In this document: positions 11,351 to 20,692 of the stretch, in pieces | Position numbering within the stretch: the stretch's first letter is position 1 | How the letters are laid out: every line of letters starts with the position of its first letter | Assembly (NCBI GenBank): GCA_037447655.1 | Contig: JBBHKE010001811.1 | Coordinates: 84,501-148,500, forward strand | DNA: 64,000 nt | Origin: Zygnema cylindricum | Lineage: Eukaryota > Streptophyta > Zygnematophyceae > Zygnematales > Zygnemataceae | Direction: 5' to 3' | Notes under the pieces: generated by a model | What the model was told of the DNA's origin: nothing | Databases searched by the model: none | What the model saw: the letters and a program-made list of their open reading frames with translations, nothing else | Made by a program: the position numbers and the translations under genes

Positions 11351-11481
11351 GGTCAACTTTGACCCTCCATAACTTACTGCTCAGGGGAGCAAATTCAGAG
11401 ATTCTTTTTGCTATCGACTCAGGGGAGTCTTGTCTTCACAGGGGTGAAGTTGGTCAGAGTTTTTGTCTGCCAGGGTGGCAG
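11351..11481 (+). repeat. Four consecutive mini-hairpins in copia C LTR end
   Basis: The four hairpins are: 11351-11364, GGTCAA-CT-TTGACC; 11378-11391, TGCTC-AGGG-GAGCA; 11416-11429, GACTC-AGGG-GAGTC; and 11467-11481, CTGCC-AGGGT-GGCAG. Three different stems carry nearly the same AGGG loop. They are repeated in the 3' LTR 5,400 bp downstream, and in diverged form in copia B. Confidence 0.75.
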
Positions 11482-11574
11482 TTATTTTTACTTAAACACA
11501 AAGGGGTCAGGATTATCCTAGAGGCTTCTTGGAAGCTGTCCACTCTGAGGACTTATGGAGGTCTCAGAGTTTCA

Positions 11575-11589
11575 GGTTATGGGCCCACC
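11575..11589 (+). other. Primer binding site of copia C, complementary to initiator tRNA-Met anticodon arm
   Basis: GGTTATGGGCCCACC follows the LTR without a gap. Its reverse complement, GGTGGGCCCATAACC, is the anticodon stem-loop sequence of plant initiator tRNA-Met (CAU within the loop). The usual plant copia site, TGGTATCAGAGC, is absent. Drosophila copia and yeast Ty5 are known to use a 5'-half initiator tRNA of this kind. Confidence 0.75.
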
Positions 11590-12940
11590 CTCTAGGGTAC
11601 CAATCTTTAATGGAACTGGCTTCATATACTGGGAAAGTATGATGATAGGAGCTCTATGCGAAAAAAGGTTTTGGGGGATAGTGAGTGGACGATTGGGGCG
11701 TCCATCAAGTCTTGGAATTCCTCCAGGGTTTAAAGGAAGCAGATTCACCAGGAAAGAGGATTCACCTTCAACGGAGGAAACAAAGGAAGGAGAGGTGGTG
11801 GACAAAGGAAAGGAGAAGGAGGCGACCACACCAATAGCAACTGGTTTAGCATTCATGTCACCTATTCCGAGGAACGAGGAGAATGATACTGAAACCTGGG
11901 ACTTCAACAATATGGCGGCAAAGCACTTCATCCTACGCCATCTCACTCAAGGACTTGCATGTCCTCATTTGCAGGTAGAGAGGGCATCCGATCTTTGGAT
12001 GGCTCTCATAGAGATGTACCGAAGTGGTACGATTCAGCAACAACAGTTGGCTGATCAGAAAGTTAAGGAGTATGTATACAAAGGGGGAAATATGTTGGAT
12101 TTTTGCAATGAGCTTGCTACACTCTTCATGGAGCTAGAGAGTGCGGGTAAAGTTTTTAGTGAAAAAGAAAAAGTTAACTGTTTACTAATGAAGTTACCTG
12201 ATGAGTTCGAGAACATAGTCAACCGTGTGCAGGACTTGCCGGACTCAAGGTGGATATGGAACTCAGTGGTAGGGATGATTCTCGTTCGAGAGAATACGAT
12301 TGAGATCCGAAGGGGAGGAAAGAGTGGCCAAGCCTTGGCAACAGCGACCGATTGGAGGAACAAGGATTCTCGGAAACCAGTCGGAAACTATGGGGGTAGG
12401 GAGCAGAAAAAACAGGTTGGCGAGTTCGAACCAAGGGCTCCCAAAGGTTTATGTCATTTTTGTAAGAAACCAGGGCACTATATGGCAGAGTGCACCAAGC
12501 TAACCGAGCTTCGGTTAAAGGAGGGGCAGACCGGTGGTACCCCGAGAGGAAAGAAAAAGGCCCTTGTCACACAGGTACTTGAGGCGGAATCCGAGGACGA
12601 GGACGATGAGCTCCTTTTGGATGAGGAGTTGGATGCGAAAACTGAGGTTGAAATTCCACGAAGGCAGAAATGTGCTTACGGTGGATTGAAAGGTGAAGCA
12701 GGCTGGATTATAGATTCAGGTGCCTCAATGCACATGTGTAAGGATAGACACCTGTTCACTAAGATAAGAAAGATTCCCACCGTAGAGATAGAGTACGGGG
12801 ATGGGAGGATAGTCACCACTACTCTTGTAGGATCGGTAGATCTGAAAGTGTTAGTAGAAGGAAAGACATCCATATTAACATTCTCCGATGTATTGTTTAT
12901 TCCGGAGCTGAACAAAAACCTTATCTCTACACAGTATTAG
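11579..12940 (+). CDS. gag: Copia C gag-protease ORF
   Basis: This is the first open frame of element C. It is open from an ATG at 11555 inside the LTR; the first ATG after the LTR is at 11579, within the primer binding site, and is the more plausible start. The protein begins MGPPSRVP.FNGTGFIYWES, typical of copia Gag (UBN2-type). It has a zinc knuckle CHFCKKPGHYMAEC near residue 300 for RNA binding, an acidic stretch after it, and the aspartic protease motif WIIDSGASMHMC near residue 380. Gag forms the particle and the protease cleaves the polyprotein. The frame closes at TAG 12938-12940 just after NLISTQ, where copia polyproteins normally continue into the integrase. Confidence 0.9.
   Translation: MGPPSRVPIFNGTGFIYWESMMIGALCEKRFWGIVSGRLGRPSSLGIPPGFKGSRFTRKEDSPSTEETKEGEVVDKGKEKEATTPIATGLAFMSPIPRNEENDTETWDFNNMAAKHFILRHLTQGLACPHLQVERASDLWMALIEMYRSGTIQQQQLADQKVKEYVYKGGNMLDFCNELATLFMELESAGKVFSEKEKVNCLLMKLPDEFENIVNRVQDLPDSRWIWNSVVGMILVRENTIEIRRGGKSGQALATATDWRNKDSRKPVGNYGGREQKKQVGEFEPRAPKGLCHFCKKPGHYMAECTKLTELRLKEGQTGGTPRGKKKALVTQVLEAESEDEDDELLLDEELDAKTEVEIPRRQKCAYGGLKGEAGWIIDSGASMHMCKDRHLFTKIRKIPTVEIEYGDGRIVTTTLVGSVDLKVLVEGKTSILTFSDVLFIPELNKNLISTQY
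12935..12940 (+). other. Frame break between protease and integrase of copia C
   Basis: The protease frame reads NLISTQ, then Tyr and a stop. The integrase frame picks up at TTA 12937, reading LDDKGFF, as in normal copia polyproteins. Two extra bases (TA, 12935-12936) account for the shift. No XXXYYYZ slippery heptamer was seen, so a mutation is more likely than programmed frameshifting. Confidence 0.65.
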
Positions 12941-15912
12941 ATGATAAGGGTTTTTTCACTAGCACTAGGGAAGGAGTCTTTACTGCTAGTTTTGAGGAGG
13001 ATGTCTATTTCATTGCTGAGAAAGGTAGCCATGGGATGTTTAGGCTGATCTTAAGTAATGAAACGAAGAAACTTTATTATGCTGGTGTTCATGATATTAT
13101 GATGTGGCATAAGAGGCTTGGGCATGTGAATCTAGATAAGTTAAGAGAGATGAAAAAGATGGGAGTGGTGGAAGGGATTCAGTTCAGTGAGAGTGATGAT
13201 ATAAGTGATTGTAGTGGGTGTGCTCAAGGTAAAGCACACAGATTACCCTTTCCAAAAACAGCCACCTACAAGGGAGAAAAACTTCTAGATCTAGTACACA
13301 CAGATATTTGGGGACCGGCTAGAGTGCCCTCACCGGGGGGGAAGAGATTTATGATGACTATAACTGATGATTGGTCTCGGTATTCCCGAGTATATTTTTT
13401 GAAAAACAAGTCAGAAGCTGAGGACTGTTTTAGACAATATAAAGCATGGAGCGAAAAACTCCATGAAACTCCAATCAAGAGAGTAAGGAGTGACAATGGT
13501 GGAGAGTATACTTCTAACCAGTTTGAGGATTTTTTGAGGGAAGATGGGGTTCAACACCAAAAGACAGTTCCAGAAAATCCGGAACAGAATGGGGTAGCTG
13601 AAAGGTTAAATAGAACACTAAGTGATAGTGCTAGAAGTATGTTGTCGGATAAGAAGATAGGAAAAAGGTTTTGGGCAGAAGCAATGAACTGTGCTAATTA
13701 CCTCAAAAATAGAGTTCTTACTTCAGCTATAAAAGATCAAACACCTTATGAGAGATGGACAGGCCGGAAACCAGATTTATCTCATTTAAAGGTTTTCGGC
13801 AGTCAAGTATTCAGTCTAGATACTGATCGGTCCAATTGGAAGCTAGATCCTAAAGGAAAACCGGGATACTTATTAGGATATGATGAGGATGTTAAAGGAT
13901 ATAGAGTTTATGATCTAAAAGGAGAAGATATAATCTTAGTAAAGCATCTAGTAGTTATGGATGAAGGAAAGTCTGTGGATCCCTTCAAATATACAAAGTC
14001 AGTAAAAATCAGATTTGAGTCAGAAAATTCTGATGACTTTGAGCTTCCTAACTATCCAGGTTTTAGAGACGATGACATTCTTGCAGGAACAAATCAGACC
14101 GAAAAGGACTCGGCTGTGGAAACTCCAGTGACAACTCTACTCGAAGCGGAAGACGTGGTGGAAATTGATTCGGAATCAAGGGATAGGGGAGAAGCCGAGT
14201 TTGTTCGAAAGAATCCACGAGAACCATCTATTCCGGCCTCAGATTTTGAGGGAGGGAGGAGAAGTAGCAAAAGACTGCAAGAAAAACAGGTTAATAACAA
14301 GGTAACTAAACTATCTCATCAAGATGAACCTCAAACTTATCGAGAGGCGATGACTTGTCCAGAAAGAAACCGGTGGAAGACAGCCATCAATGAGGAGATG
14401 GCTTCAATCATGGCAGCCGATACTTGGGAGCTGGTGGACTGTCCACCTAACCGAAAACCAATCGGTTGTAAGTGGGTTTTCAAACTAAAACTGAACCCAG
14501 ATAACACAATCGAGCGCTACAAGGCCAGATTAGTGGCAAAGGGATTTACACAAAAGGAAGGAATTGACTACGAGGAAACCTTTGCCCCGGTGGTCAGATT
14601 TCCCTCCGTCCGCATACTTCTCAGTTTAGCAGCGGCGGAAGACATGGAAGTGCACCAGATGGACATAAAAACAGCCTTTTTGCATGGAGAATTAGAAGAG
14701 GAGATCTTCATGCGACAACCCGAAGGGTTTGTGGAAGAAGGAGAGGAGAGTAAGGTATGCCGGCTGATTAAATCTCTTTATGGTTTGAAACAGGCGCCCC
14801 GACAGTGGAATAAGAAGCTTGATGAGTTTCTTACCGGTCTAGGATATATTCGGATCAGCTCAGATCACTCAATCTATGTTTTCGAAGATGAGGAAGGTTT
14901 TATATTTATTGCAATTTATGTTGATGATTTGCTTGTTTTAAGTAAATCAATGGAAAAAATTAATAAACTGAAAACCGATCTTAAGGGGAGATTTGAAATG
15001 AAGGATATGGGGGAAGCAAAATATATTTTGGGAATTCAAGTAGAGAGAGACCGAAAAAGAAAAATTATAAGATTGACTCAAAAGGAAGCAATAGGGAACA
15101 TGCTTGAAAAATTTCAAATGGATAAAGCTAATAGTTGTACAACTCCAATGGAATTGAAGAAGGGAAGTGAGGGGAGTGAGGAAGAAGGAGTCATAGTCTT
15201 AGACGAGGAATTATCTCCTGATGAACAGAAGTTCATGCAGACTATTCCTTACAGGCAAGTAGTGGGAAGTCTAATCTATTTTATGAATTGTACCCGGCCG
15301 GATTTAGCTGCAGCTGTAGGAGTGCTGAGTAGAAGTCTAAATGCTCCCACTAAGAAGGATTGGGAGGCAGCTAAGAGAGTCCTTAGATACTTGGTAGGAA
15401 CTAGAGATCTATGGTTGCATTTGGGTGGGGAGAATACTGACATCACTACTTGGAGTGATGCCAGTTATGGTGATGCTCCGATGAGGAGATGTACTTCTGG
15501 ATATGTATTATATGTGGGTGATGGGGCTTGCTGTTGGAGTAGCAAACAGCAAAAGGTTATTGCTCAGTCCACCATGGAGGCTGAGTATATGGCCTCTTGC
15601 TCTGCTGTAAAAGAATTGATGTGGGTCAAGTCTTTGCTTGGTGAGCTTGGTCACCTTAAGAGTGGTGTGCAGAAAATATTTTGTGATAATCAGGCAGCAA
15701 TCGCTATTTCTGCCAATCCTAAACACCATTTTAAAGCCAAACACATGGACATCAGACTCAGCTTTGTTAGAGAGAAAGTAGAAAACAAAATAATCAGTTT
15801 AGAGTACAGACCAGATAGTGAGATGGTAGCAGATATGATGACCAAACCTGTGCCTTCCCCTAAGAAAATTTTTTGCAGGGAGAAGTGTGGTCTGAAATTA
15901 AAGATTGACTAG
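12937..15912 (+). CDS. pol: Copia C integrase, reverse transcriptase and RNase H ORF
   Basis: The frame is open from 12937, with the first internal ATG at 13036, to TAG at 15910-15912. It begins with the pre-integrase segment and HHCC finger (HKRLGHVNLDKL, CSGCAQGKAHRLPF). The integrase core has the acidic residues in HTDIWGP, SDNGGEYTS and ENPEQNGVAERLNRTL. Reverse transcriptase carries KARLVAKGFTQ, MDIKTAFLHGELEEEI, SLYGLKQAPRQW and the catalytic YVDDLL. RNase H has TWSDASYGDAP, STMEAEYMA, CDNQAAIAI and HMDIRLSFVREKV, ending MTKPVPSPK. All catalytic motifs are present and there are no internal stops. The enzymes copy element RNA into DNA in cytoplasmic particles and integrate it into the host genome. 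Confidence 0.95.
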   Translation, partial: LDDKGFFTSTREGVFTASFEEDVYFIAEKGSHGMFRLILSNETKKLYYAGVHDIMMWHKRLGHVNLDKLREMKKMGVVEGIQFSESDDISDCSGCAQGKAHRLPFPKTATYKGEKLLDLVHTDIWGPARVPSPGGKRFMMTITDDWSRYSRVYFLKNKSEAEDCFRQYKAWSEKLHETPIKRVRSDNGGEYTSNQFEDFLREDGVQHQKTVPENPEQNGVAERLNRTLSDSARSMLSDKKIGKRFWAEAMNCANYLKNRVLTSAIKDQTPYERWTGRKPDLSHLKVFGSQVFSLDTDRSNWKLDPKGKPGYLLGYDEDVKGYRVYDLKGEDIILVKHLVVMDEGKSVDPFKYTKSVKIRFESENSDDFELPNYPGFRDDDILAGTNQTEKDSAVETPVTTLLEAEDVVEIDSESRDRGEAEFVRKNPREPSIPASDFEGGRRSSKRLQEKQVNNKVTKLSHQDEPQTYREAMTCPERNRWKTAINEEMASIMAADTWELVDCPPNRKPIGCKWVFKLKLNPDNTIERYKARLVAKGFTQKEGIDYEETFAPVVRFPSVRILLSLAAAEDMEVHQMDIKTAFLHGELEEEIFMRQPEGFVEEGEESKVCRLIKSLYGLKQAPRQWNKKLDEFLTGLGYIRISSDHSIYVFEDEEGFIFIAIYVDDLLVLSKSMEKINKLKTDLKGRFEMKDMGEAKYILGIQVERDRKRKIIRLTQKEAIGNMLEKFQMDKANSCTTPMELKKGSEGSEEEGVIVLDEELSPDEQKFMQTIPYRQVVGSLIYFMNCTRPDLAAAVGVLSRSLNAPTKKDWEAAKRVLRYLVGTRDLWLHLGGENTDITTWSDASYGDAPMRRCTSGYVLYVGDGACCWSSKQQKVIAQSTMEAEYMASCSAVKELMWVKSLLGELGHLKSGVQKIFCDNQAAIAISANPKHHFKAKHMDIRLSFVREKVENKIISLEYRPDSEMVADMMTKPVPSPKKIFCREKCGLKLKID

Positions 15913-15925
15913 AAAATAAGGGGAG
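15913..15925 (+). other. Polypurine tract of copia C
   Basis: AAAATAAGGGGAG abuts the 3' LTR and follows the pol stop. The identical sequence precedes the copia B LTR (about 7056-7068), supporting a functional primer for plus-strand synthesis. Confidence 0.85.
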
Positions 15926-16974
15926 TGTAGAAACTAATGGTTTTATTAGTATTTTCTAGGTCTGAAAAGAAATATAGAAGTCGAGGCAGTCTATCTCCAA
16001 CTTCTCTCTCCAACTCTCAAACTTGTCGCAGTCACTGAGAAATTGGAGAGGAAGCTAGAGCCATGGCTACCTTGGCTATCCTGAGGTTTACGGGAATTTT
16101 ACATTAGAGTTTATTAATTTAATTAAAATGTATGTGCCGGCGGCAGGATTTGATCCTTCTACCTGCCGGCCGGCAGTCAGGAATTAGCGGGTAGCCTTAG
16201 CCGTTAAGTCTAGCGGTAGTGTTACATAGTATGTAGTTTGATAATTATTTAAATATATACACGTGCGATAAACCATTTAACTGTAATTTATTACGGGATA
16301 CATAGATCCAGTAATATATAATGTACGACTTACGGTACCGACAAAAATCAGTACCGCGCATTTGTTTCGTAAATGAAACAAATACCGCGCATGTATTTAT
16401 TACGGCCACGATTAAAGCCGAATTTAATCGGACGGCCGGGATTAGCGCCGAGATCGCAGAGGAAGATTTCGGCGGTTTGTGACCATCGCCACATCGGATG
16501 ACGCGTGGCGAAATTCCGTTGGAGTGTGGAATCTCCGGAGATTATGGCACCGAATCCGGATTTGACATGTGTCGACATTTTGGCCATGTCGTACATTGTC
16601 CGTACATAAAGTACACCGGCAGCTGTACTTTTACGTACGGAACTCAATTCTGATTGGTTCCGTACATCAGTAGATAGAGTCTGTGAGAGAGATAGGACTT
16701 AGAAAAATTAGAAGATAGGACCCCCTCTCCCAGAGAGCTTCTGTACAAAAGGTCAACTTTGACCCTCCATAACTTACTGCTCAGGGGAGCAAATTCAGAG
16801 ATTCTTTTTGCTATCGACTCAGGGGAGTCTTGTCTTCACAGGGGTGAATTTGGTCAGAGTTTTTGTCTGCCAGGGTGGCAGTTATTTTTACTTAAACACA
16901 AAGGGGTCAGGATTATCCTAGAGGCTTCTTGGAAGCTGTCCACTCTGAGGACTTATGGAGGTCTCAGAGTTTCA
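15926..16974 (+). repeat. Copia C 3' LTR
   Basis: It is identical to the 5' LTR except at 15998, 16665 and 16849. It ends GAGTTTCA and is followed by the AAAAC duplication. Confidence 0.97.
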
Positions 16975-16979
16975 AAAAC
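16975..16979. repeat. Right target-site duplication of copia C
   Basis: AAAAC matches 10521-10525. Confidence 0.9.
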
Positions 16980-17065
16980 GCACCTAGATTTGATTCCTAT
17001 TTGTAAAGACGACGGAAGATCATGCGAACGTGTCCTTATATTTTCAGACAACAATGATGTGCCGC

Positions 17066-17221
17066 TACACTATGGGAATCTGTATCCAAATTAGTGTTAG
17101 ATGTACAAAATTACGTAAATGTTTTGTTGGCGTTAAGTCGTTCAACCCAAAATAGAATGACTAACACTAATTTTTTATTTAAATTAATAATTTTTTGACA
17201 TTATAAGATATTCAGGGTGTA
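17066..17221. mobile_element. Possible degenerate TA-flanked MITE
   Basis: The stretch opens with TACACTATGGGAATC and closes with a degenerate mirror, TATTCAGGGTGTA. It shares the internal segment CAACCCAAAATAG...AACACTAATT with 19651-19735. The ends resemble those of the better-preserved copies at 19207-19632 and 20693-20907. Confidence 0.4.
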
Positions 17222-17646
17222 GCTTTCATTCTTGAGACAATTATACGTAAACGGTTTTGAAAGTATCATAATTCGTTAAAAATTAAATCCTTAAGTATGT
17301 GACGAATGTGTAATTAGTCAACAATGCCTAAGACGATTGTCAAAGTCTACACTCTTTGTTGTTGCACCTTAATTTTTGTAACTGTTTGTGACACCGCATG
17401 CCTTTGCTTAACATTGTAGATGCATAACCTTCTAGCCTTCTTTGGATGCCTTTTCCTTTACGTCGCCGTGAAATGACATTGAATTCTTGCGACCATTTGC
17501 AAAAAAAAAATCGGTACTCAAGATTTCTCTAGAATTTCTTCAAAATTGAGTGGGCGCGATCAAATTTGCTCATGCTTTGGGCAAGGGAAATGATTAGCTC
17601 AATGATTATTTTTGTTGCGCGCAGTCACCTACACCAACTTGTCTAA

Positions 17647-18610
17647 GGGTGTGTCTCCATGTGCCAAAGTATGGGTTTTTTTTTTAGGTGTTTTCTTGTA
17701 AAAATTAGAGCCGTACGTCTTAAGTTTCAACGGTACAAAAGAATAGAAAAATGTAGAAGTACATTTTGTGTCATCATCGAATTTAAGATGTACTACATGT
17801 TGTCGTTTTGTGTTCTTCGACCAACGCTAACGCCAAAAAACGTCATCTTAAAACTTTTTTTTAAAATAAACGGCCAATGTATTTTAAAACAAAGTATTTT
17901 CCAAAAACAAAAACGAACACGTATTCACACGTGTATTTTTTCTTACAAAAATTTCAAAATAAATCAAGCGACGGCGAAAGGTACATTATTCGCTATGTTT
18001 TGGCCGTTTGCGTCCATCAAAGTACACAATTTGTTTTGTTTTGTCGCGTTTTGTTACGATGTCATTTGGCGAAATTGTCTAAAATCTCTGAGGGTGCCCC
18101 ACAAGTCGCACTCATGGCCTCTCTCAAGCAGCCTCACATTCACGCCTTTGCAAACTTCTCTATTCATCATCTTGTCACAAGGCGACTCTACTCTGACCGG
18201 TGGAAAGCTAGAGAAAATAGTGTGAGTGTCGTTATTTGACCACTACCAAAGGTATTCAAGCACTTTTTGTGCCTAGAATTTGCCAAAAAGGCAACCGTAC
18301 AGAAAAGGTAGCGGAAACAACACTTCTTCAGCCATATACACCATCTATAGCAGAGTGTTCGAAAGTTAAACGTATACAAATGTCACACAAGGTTTTACGA
18401 CGTTCAAAGCAATTTTTTACAATTTGGTGCGTCATCACAAATTGTACAGTGGCGACAACTGTCACGGGCATTGAGGACATATACTATCGTCACGCCCTTA
18501 AGTGACAAATTCGTTCGGTACACATAGAGACACCCAAAATCCGGGTTCGTCGGGTCTACGCTAAAAAACAAAGTAAATTCTCTAAGTTTGAAGTACATAG
18601 AGACGCACCC
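17647..18610. mobile_element. Harbinger-like non-autonomous element, TAA duplication
   Basis: The left end GGGTGTGTCTCCATGTGCC and the right end (reverse complement GGGTGCGTCTCTATGTACT) form an imperfect inverted repeat. They are bracketed by TAA at 17644-17646 and 18611-18613. TAA/TTA 3-bp duplications are the mark of PIF/Harbinger insertion. A second end-like sequence, GGTACACATAGAGACACCC, sits at about 18515-18533. No transposase motif was found in the 188-codon and 120-codon frames inside, so this is scored as non-autonomous. Confidence 0.65.
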
Positions 18611-18613
18611 TAA

Positions 18614-19206
18614 GATTGTACATTGGATGTACACATTAGTACTAGTTAAGTACCGTTGAGTGTAGATTTGACGACCAATCTGTTGAACAACTTTGAATTT
18701 CGAAATATTGTAAGAACGAGTTAACATTTTGCTTATGAACGTCGACGACCATGAGAAAATCAGCAATTCACACTGCTGATTAAGGTTTTACAGTAACAAA
18801 ATTGGGCAACCACATGTAAAGAAAAGTGTTGCATGCAAACCCACTTTCTCACTTACGAGATCCTACCTTGAGAACAAATATTGGCTATTTATTTATGCTG
18901 ATTTATGTATGGTTTATTGCGTGTCTTGTTATATTCGTAAGATAATTAACTAGTGTAATATATGATATATGACAATCCATAAAAACCACTCGTTACGTAG
19001 TACAAAATAATCTAAAATATGCCAAATAACGATGTGGAAAGTGCTTGACGTCGAAAAGGGAAAGTGCAGGGAGGGTCTATTCATGTTAATTATGACGGGG
19101 AAAATTGCGCAATGTTGTACTGACATGTCAAATTTGATATGTTAACACATAAAATGGCGGCTACACTATAAGCAAGTTTTTATAAATTGGTATTATAGGT
19201 GTTAAC
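18614..19206. other. Intergenic, nothing recognised
   Basis: No coding signal, structured repeat or RNA gene was recognised in this AT-rich stretch. Confidence 0.5.
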
Positions 19207-19632
19207 TACACCGCCAATTGTTATTAGAGTAAATAACGCTAATTCGGTGCCCTTTTAAAAAAAAATACCTGAAAGACTATTCATAATTCTATTTTTTCCT
19301 TTACGCCTATTAGGGTTCTTTTTTTAATTAGTGTTAATAACGGAAGTACACCGCAATGTTCATAGTGTGATGTACGGATAGTTTTTTCAGTACCAAAATG
19401 TACTTTTTGAAATACAAATGTACAAAAAGTCATTTAATATAATTGTGCACACATGTGAATGTGCACTGGAAAAAGAGATGCAAACTGGAAAATTCAGATA
19501 TTGGCGTACGAATTGTCAGATTCTGTACGGTTACATATATTGAAGTGGACATCGATACGCGGGTTAGCGTTATTAACACTAATTTGTTTTTACGCTATTT
19601 ATTCCTTTACTCGTATAGCGATTGGCGGTGTA
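19207..19632. mobile_element. TA-flanked MITE (inverted-repeat element)
   Basis: The left end TACACCGCCAATTGTTATTA and the right end (reverse complement TACACCGCCAATCGCTATAC) are inverted repeats starting at TA. They fit a Tc1/mariner-like 2-bp TA duplication. The internal motif TTAGTGTTAATAAC and a further end-like TACACCGCAATG near 19355 suggest nested or tandem copies. Confidence 0.6.
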
Positions 19633-19735
19633 TCATTTGGGTTTAGGTCCTTTAACCCAAAATAGCTTTAACAACACTAATTGTTTCTTAGCCTAATAAT
19701 TTTCTTATTCTTATCACTATTCACGGTGTAGTTTA
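19633..19735. mobile_element. Partial copy of the TA-flanked MITE family
   Basis: It runs from CATTTGGGTTTAGGTCC to a right end ATTCACGGTGTA. It aligns loosely with 17135-17221 (shared AACCCAAAATAG and AACACTAATT). Only the right end is convincing. Confidence 0.4.
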
Positions 19736-19821
19736 CGGGCACAACCTGATGGAAAATCGGTTAAAAATTGATGTCACGAATGGTTCTCTGTACAATTACT
19801 GCCAACTCCTAGGTTCACTCC

Positions 19822-20160
19822 ATAGTTCAAAAGTAGGCGTTTTTATTGTAGGCCTTTGGTCGGCGCCTTTATCGTAAGTTGTGTTATGGGCTTTTCATGT
19901 GATCTTCTTAGATCAGTACTTTGATCAGCGACCGTCCGATCTTCCAAATCTGACGGTGTAAAAAAAATATTTTGGTCCGAATGTTTTAATTGGTCCAAAA
20001 AATATTTTGGTCCGAATGTTTTAATTGGTCCAATTTTTGGTCTGAATGTTTTAATTGGTCCGAATAGGTCCGAATACAATATGGGTCTTAAGGTCATATT
20101 GTATGTTTTGCATACAATAGGCATATTTTATGGGCCTACTTTCACCTACTTTTGAACTAT
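19822..20160. mobile_element. Mutator-like MITE with 10-bp target duplication
   Basis: Perfect 16-bp terminal inverted repeats, ATAGTTCAAAAGTAGG and CCTACTTTTGAACTAT, are flanked by direct repeats GGTTCACTCC at 19812-19821 and 20161-20170. A 9-10-bp duplication is typical of Mutator-like elements. The inside has no ORF of note. It contains a tandem array of about 35 bp (19962-19996, 19997-20031 and a shorter third unit to 20061) built on TTTTGGTCCGAATGTTTTAA. Confidence 0.75.
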
Positions 20161-20170
20161 GGTTCACTCC

Positions 20171-20692
20171 TAGCGCCAAACGTTGTGCATATCTTGAACA
20201 CATTTTTAACCGTCAATTCTATACGGTTGATCGTTGACCGCTGGAAACCAGAAAATACAGTGCGTTTTATTTTCCGTATGAACAAGCGGGTTTGGGTCCT
20301 CCTTGCGAAGAAACGCTCCGTCTTCCTAGATGGACGGAAGCGACACGCCGGCCGCTGAAGTACAGTACGGTAGGGACTGGCCTGTACCGACCTCCGTGTC
20401 GATTATGTACGTGAGGGAATTTAAAGATCTAACAAACTACTATACAGGACTGTAGCAAACATGATCTGACGGCAGCGGAGGAAAATTGTGATGACGTGGC
20501 AAGCATATCACCGTTCAATTTTTGAATTCCCGGGATCACTTGACAGTCGCGGCAAAACGACAACCGGATTCCACTAAAATTTGAAAGTTGTAGAATCACG
20601 GTCAAGTCCTGATGTGTCTGTACTTATTTTGTACTTTTATAAACAGCCGTCGTTTTCGCTGCCGTTCAACAAGTTTGCGAATAGCCGAATGG
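20171..20692. other. Intergenic, nothing recognised
   Basis: There is no recognisable gene. The stretch has several GTAC palindromes (for example AAGTACAGTACGGTAGG near 20360) but no clear repeat boundary. Confidence 0.5.

Larger units (their letters stand above)
10526..11574 (+). repeat. Copia C 5' LTR
   Basis: The LTR starts TGTAGAAACT and ends GAGTTTCA, with the canonical TG...CA ends. It should carry the Pol II promoter; a TATA-like TAATATATAA lies at 10912-10921. Downstream of that are several perfect short hairpins (10960-10983, 11351-11364, 11378-11391, 11416-11429, 11467-11481). A 99-codon open frame on the minus strand is present in both LTRs and is not considered a gene. Confidence 0.97.
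10526..16974 (+). mobile_element. Copia C: complete, young Ty1/copia LTR retrotransposon
   Basis: The element is 6,449 bp. It has 1,049-bp LTRs at 10526-11574 and 15926-16974, 5-bp target duplications AAAAC, a primer binding site at 11575, gag-protease, integrase-RT-RNase H and a polypurine tract at 15913-15925. Protease precedes integrase, which precedes reverse transcriptase, so it is Ty1/copia and not Ty3/gypsy. The LTRs differ at only three sites: 10598 T / 15998 C, 11265 G / 16665 C, and 11449 G / 16849 T. That implies a recent insertion. The pol frame is intact over 958 codons. One frame break at about 12935 separates it from gag-protease. Older family members (copia B) lie just upstream. 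Confidence 0.97.

Noticed and set aside
12935-12940. Programmed -1 frameshift between protease and integrase
   Set aside because: No slippery heptamer or obvious downstream pseudoknot is seen, and a simple 2-base insertion explains it. It is kept only as a question in the findings.
17659-18225. 188-codon frame that might be a transposase
   Set aside because: It has no DDE-type motif or recognisable domain, low-complexity hydrophobic composition, and lies inside the Harbinger-like element.
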